This document shows, in pieces, positions 7,001 to 7,901 of a stretch of 7,901 nt of DNA; within the stretch, counting starts at the first letter, position 1, and every line of letters starts with the position of its first letter. Below the pieces are notes generated by a model. That model had not been told where the DNA came from. It saw only the letters and a list, made by a program, of their open reading frames with translations, and made no database searches. The stretch is from Lachnospiraceae bacterium. Lineage in GTDB: Bacteria > Bacillota_A > Clostridia > Lachnospirales > Lachnospiraceae. Location: contig JAGDDC010000293.1 in NCBI GenBank assembly GCA_017958245.1, positions 1 to 7,901 of the forward strand, read 5' to 3'. Made by a program: the position numbers and the translations under genes.

Positions 7001-7901
7001 AGGAGCATGCCTCGTTGAGCATAACGGTGTCGACGATCCCGTCCTTTAGCCTGATGCACTTCATGTCCTGACCGCCGATGTCTAGGACACAGTCTACCTG
7101 CCCGTCAAAGAAGGAGGCCGCCCTCGTGTGGGCTATGGTCTCGACCTCTCCCTCATCGAGCCTGAAAGCGTTCTTTAAGAGAGCCTCACCGTATCCGGTG
7201 GAGCAGGATCTCGCTACGAAAGCGCCCTCGCCAAGGAGCTTCGAGAGCTGCTTTACGGCGTCCCTTGCCGTCTCTATGGGGTTTCCTCTGTTGTTTGAGT
7301 AGGACGAGAAGATGAGTTCGCCGTCCTTTCCTATGAGAGCGAGTTTGGTAGTAGTCGAGCCGGCGTCGATACCGAGGAAGCACTCGCCCCCGTAAGTCTC
7401 TATGTCACGCCTTGCCACAACGGCCTTCCCGTGGCGCTCCTCAAACTCACGGAAGCTCTCCTCGCTCTCAAAGAGAGGATCAAGACGCTTGATCTCAAAG
7501 TCTGTCCCGCAGTCACCGTCGAGAGCCTCTATCAGCTCGCCGATATCCCTGGTCCTTTCCTTTGAGGGCTTTGCAAGCGAAGCCTCCTTCGCCTCGAGAG
7601 CCGCGCCTATGGCAGCGAACAGATGTGAGTTCTCGGGATCCACGGTGGTCTCCGGCGTGAGCTTCAAGGTCCTCACGAAGGCCTTTTTTAGTTCTGAGAG
7701 GAAATGAAGCGGCCCTCCGAGGAAGGCTACAGTCCCGCTGATCGGCTTGCCGCAGGCAAGTCCCGATATGGTCTGGTTTACGACAGACTGAAAGATCGAG
7801 GCAGCCAGATCCTCTTTCCTGGCACCCTCGTTGATGAGCGGCTGGATGTCTGTCTTTGCGAAGACTCCGCATCTCGCGGCGATCGTATACAGCTCCCTGT
7901 A
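4044..7901 (-). CDS. Large acyl-CoA dehydratase activase / 2-hydroxyacyl-CoA dehydratase-like iron-sulfur fusion protein, 5' end outside window
   Basis: The frame is open from the window edge to the TGA at 4046-4044, giving 1285 residues of a protein whose relatives are about 1400 long. Residues 1-100 are the end of a first BcrAD/BadFG/HgdC activase domain (cluster cysteine C11 in RCGVFAKTD, then FLGGPLHFL and AIGAAL). A second complete activase covers about 175-430, with phosphate loop GIDAGSTTTK (177-186), DIGGQD, cluster cysteines C299 (NEACSSGCG) and C338 (RCTVFMNSN), and a GG motif. A cysteine cluster follows at 459-494 (CX2CX3CX18CX8C). A DUF2229-like part lies at about 525-660 (CYPAKL, HPCVFYE, NCPM). 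HgdB-like parts at about 700-1260 carry FGCGLD, NNDACYPS, GGCCRAS and FACLPNHVVGKG. By family knowledge, activases use ATP to push electrons into [4Fe-4S] dehydratase-like partners in the cytoplasm of anaerobes. The substrate of these giant fusions is unknown to me. A GTG at 7676 could be taken as a start but falls inside the first domain. Confidence 0.93.
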   Translation of the reverse strand, partial: YRELYTIAARCGVFAKTDIQPLINEGARKEDLAASIFQSVVNQTISGLACGKPISGTVAFLGGPLHFLSELKKAFVRTLKLTPETTVDPENSHLFAAIGAALEAKEASLAKPSKERTRDIGELIEALDGDCGTDFEIKRLDPLFESEESFREFEERHGKAVVARRDIETYGGECFLGIDAGSTTTKLALIGKDGELIFSSYSNNRGNPIETARDAVKQLSKLLGEGAFVARSCSTGYGEALLKNAFRLDEGEVETIAHTRAASFFDGQVDCVLDIGGQDMKCIRLKDGIVDTVMLNEACSSGCGSFIENFAESLGYTAEGFANEALFAKNPVDLGTRCTVFMNSNVKQAQKEGAPVSDISAGLAYSVIKNALFKVIKLADAKDLGSHIVVQGGTFYNKAVLRAFEKISGAEVVCPDISGIMGAFGAALIARDRYKGEPCSMLSFEEIENLTYTTKTAHCGGCENNCMLTVNTFAGGGRYITGNRCEKKIGGNACARKGENLVEFKKKRMFDYEPLSEEEASRGVIGIPRVLNMYENYPYWATFFGNLGFRVVVSPFSNRSIYELGMDSIPSESECYPAKLAHGHVEWLASHGVTRIFHPCVFYEHQETKGAKNHYNCPMVVSYPENLKNNVEVITSGEVTYIRPFIAFTDEKTASDRLVKLFSGEWGIPAREVRRAASLAWAEQRRAKDDIRREGERVLKAMESEGRKGIVLAGRPYHIDPEINHGIPDLIASYGLDVFTEDSLPIDFEPSRPLRVVDQWVFHSRLYTAAEFVSRRSDLELIQLFSFGCGLDAVTTDQVAEILEGSGKLYTVLKIDEVSNLGAARIRVRSLLAAMKMREEKEEERKPVKAGTVSYRRTEFTREMRDKGYTILAPQISPIHLDLVQPVFKKHGYNIEMLDNATRKAIDVGLKYVNNDACYPSILTTGQLMEAVLSGRYDTDRLALLMTQTGGCCRASNYVAFIRRALDKAGLSHIPVISLNANGMEKNEGFKLAVPMVLEGLRGVVYGDILQRCLYRTRPYEKIPGSANALHEKWKKICIDSVLEGGKSFSKICKGIVEDFDALPIDERRRKPRVGIVGEILVKYMPLANNFLVDILEREGAEAVVPDFLDFMAMCIYEAKYRREFLGAGFMSLVISKVGVAALDALRKPAARALRSSRRFGEPLDIRKIADYARPYLSIGNQYGEGWFLCGEMVELLEEDVQNIVCIQPFACLPNHVVGKGVIKALKKDYPGANIAAVDYDPGASEVNQLNRIKLMLSTAKQKQKINDKKITDLHGEESTGMQAG

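Noticed and set aside
7513..7872. Minus-strand open frame of 119 codons near the right edge
   Set aside because: It lies in another frame over the activase gene, whose own frame is open here and gives clear activase family motifs. Its translation is arginine-rich and low in recognisable content.

Overview
All genes in this window are read on the minus strand, and no mobile element, CRISPR array or foreign-looking segment is visible. The gene content suggests a strictly anaerobic bacterium, most likely a Clostridia/Lachnospiraceae-like Firmicute of moderate GC. The reasons are a giant iron-sulfur 2-hydroxyacyl-CoA dehydratase/activase-type protein, an HD-GYP protein with an ECF-S-like membrane domain, a Reg_prop sensor, and frequent ATA and AGG codons. 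The taxon is an inference.

In transcription order (right to left), the right half (7901 down to 4044) is one very long CDS cut by the window edge. It encodes a fusion of two BcrAD/BadFG/HgdC-type ASKHA ATPase (activase) domains, a cysteine cluster, a DUF2229-like region and an HgdB-like dehydratase-type region. A start codon can be picked at 7676 (GTG), but the frame stays open to the window end and the extra 75 codons read as the end of the first activase domain. The true start therefore lies outside the window. A weak GC-rich hairpin follows its stop codon.

Next come a sigma-70-like promoter, a tRNA-Pro (anticodon CGG, no encoded CCA) and a strong intrinsic terminator. A second promoter then starts a tightly packed three-gene signalling operon. 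Its genes are a stand-alone response regulator with a degenerate first and an intact second receiver domain (3722-2958), a multi-pass membrane HD-GYP c-di-GMP phosphodiesterase (2942-747), and the N-terminal part of a secreted or membrane-anchored beta-propeller (Reg_prop) sensor whose 3' end leaves the window at position 1.

The operon looks like a cyclic-di-GMP signalling module. The receiver protein may accept phosphate from a kinase encoded elsewhere, the HD-GYP protein would degrade c-di-GMP in response to an extracytoplasmic or membrane-bound ligand, and the propeller protein would be a further extracytoplasmic sensor whose output domain is not visible. The activase fusion and the tRNA appear to be separate transcription units. 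No functional link between them and the operon can be shown from the sequence.
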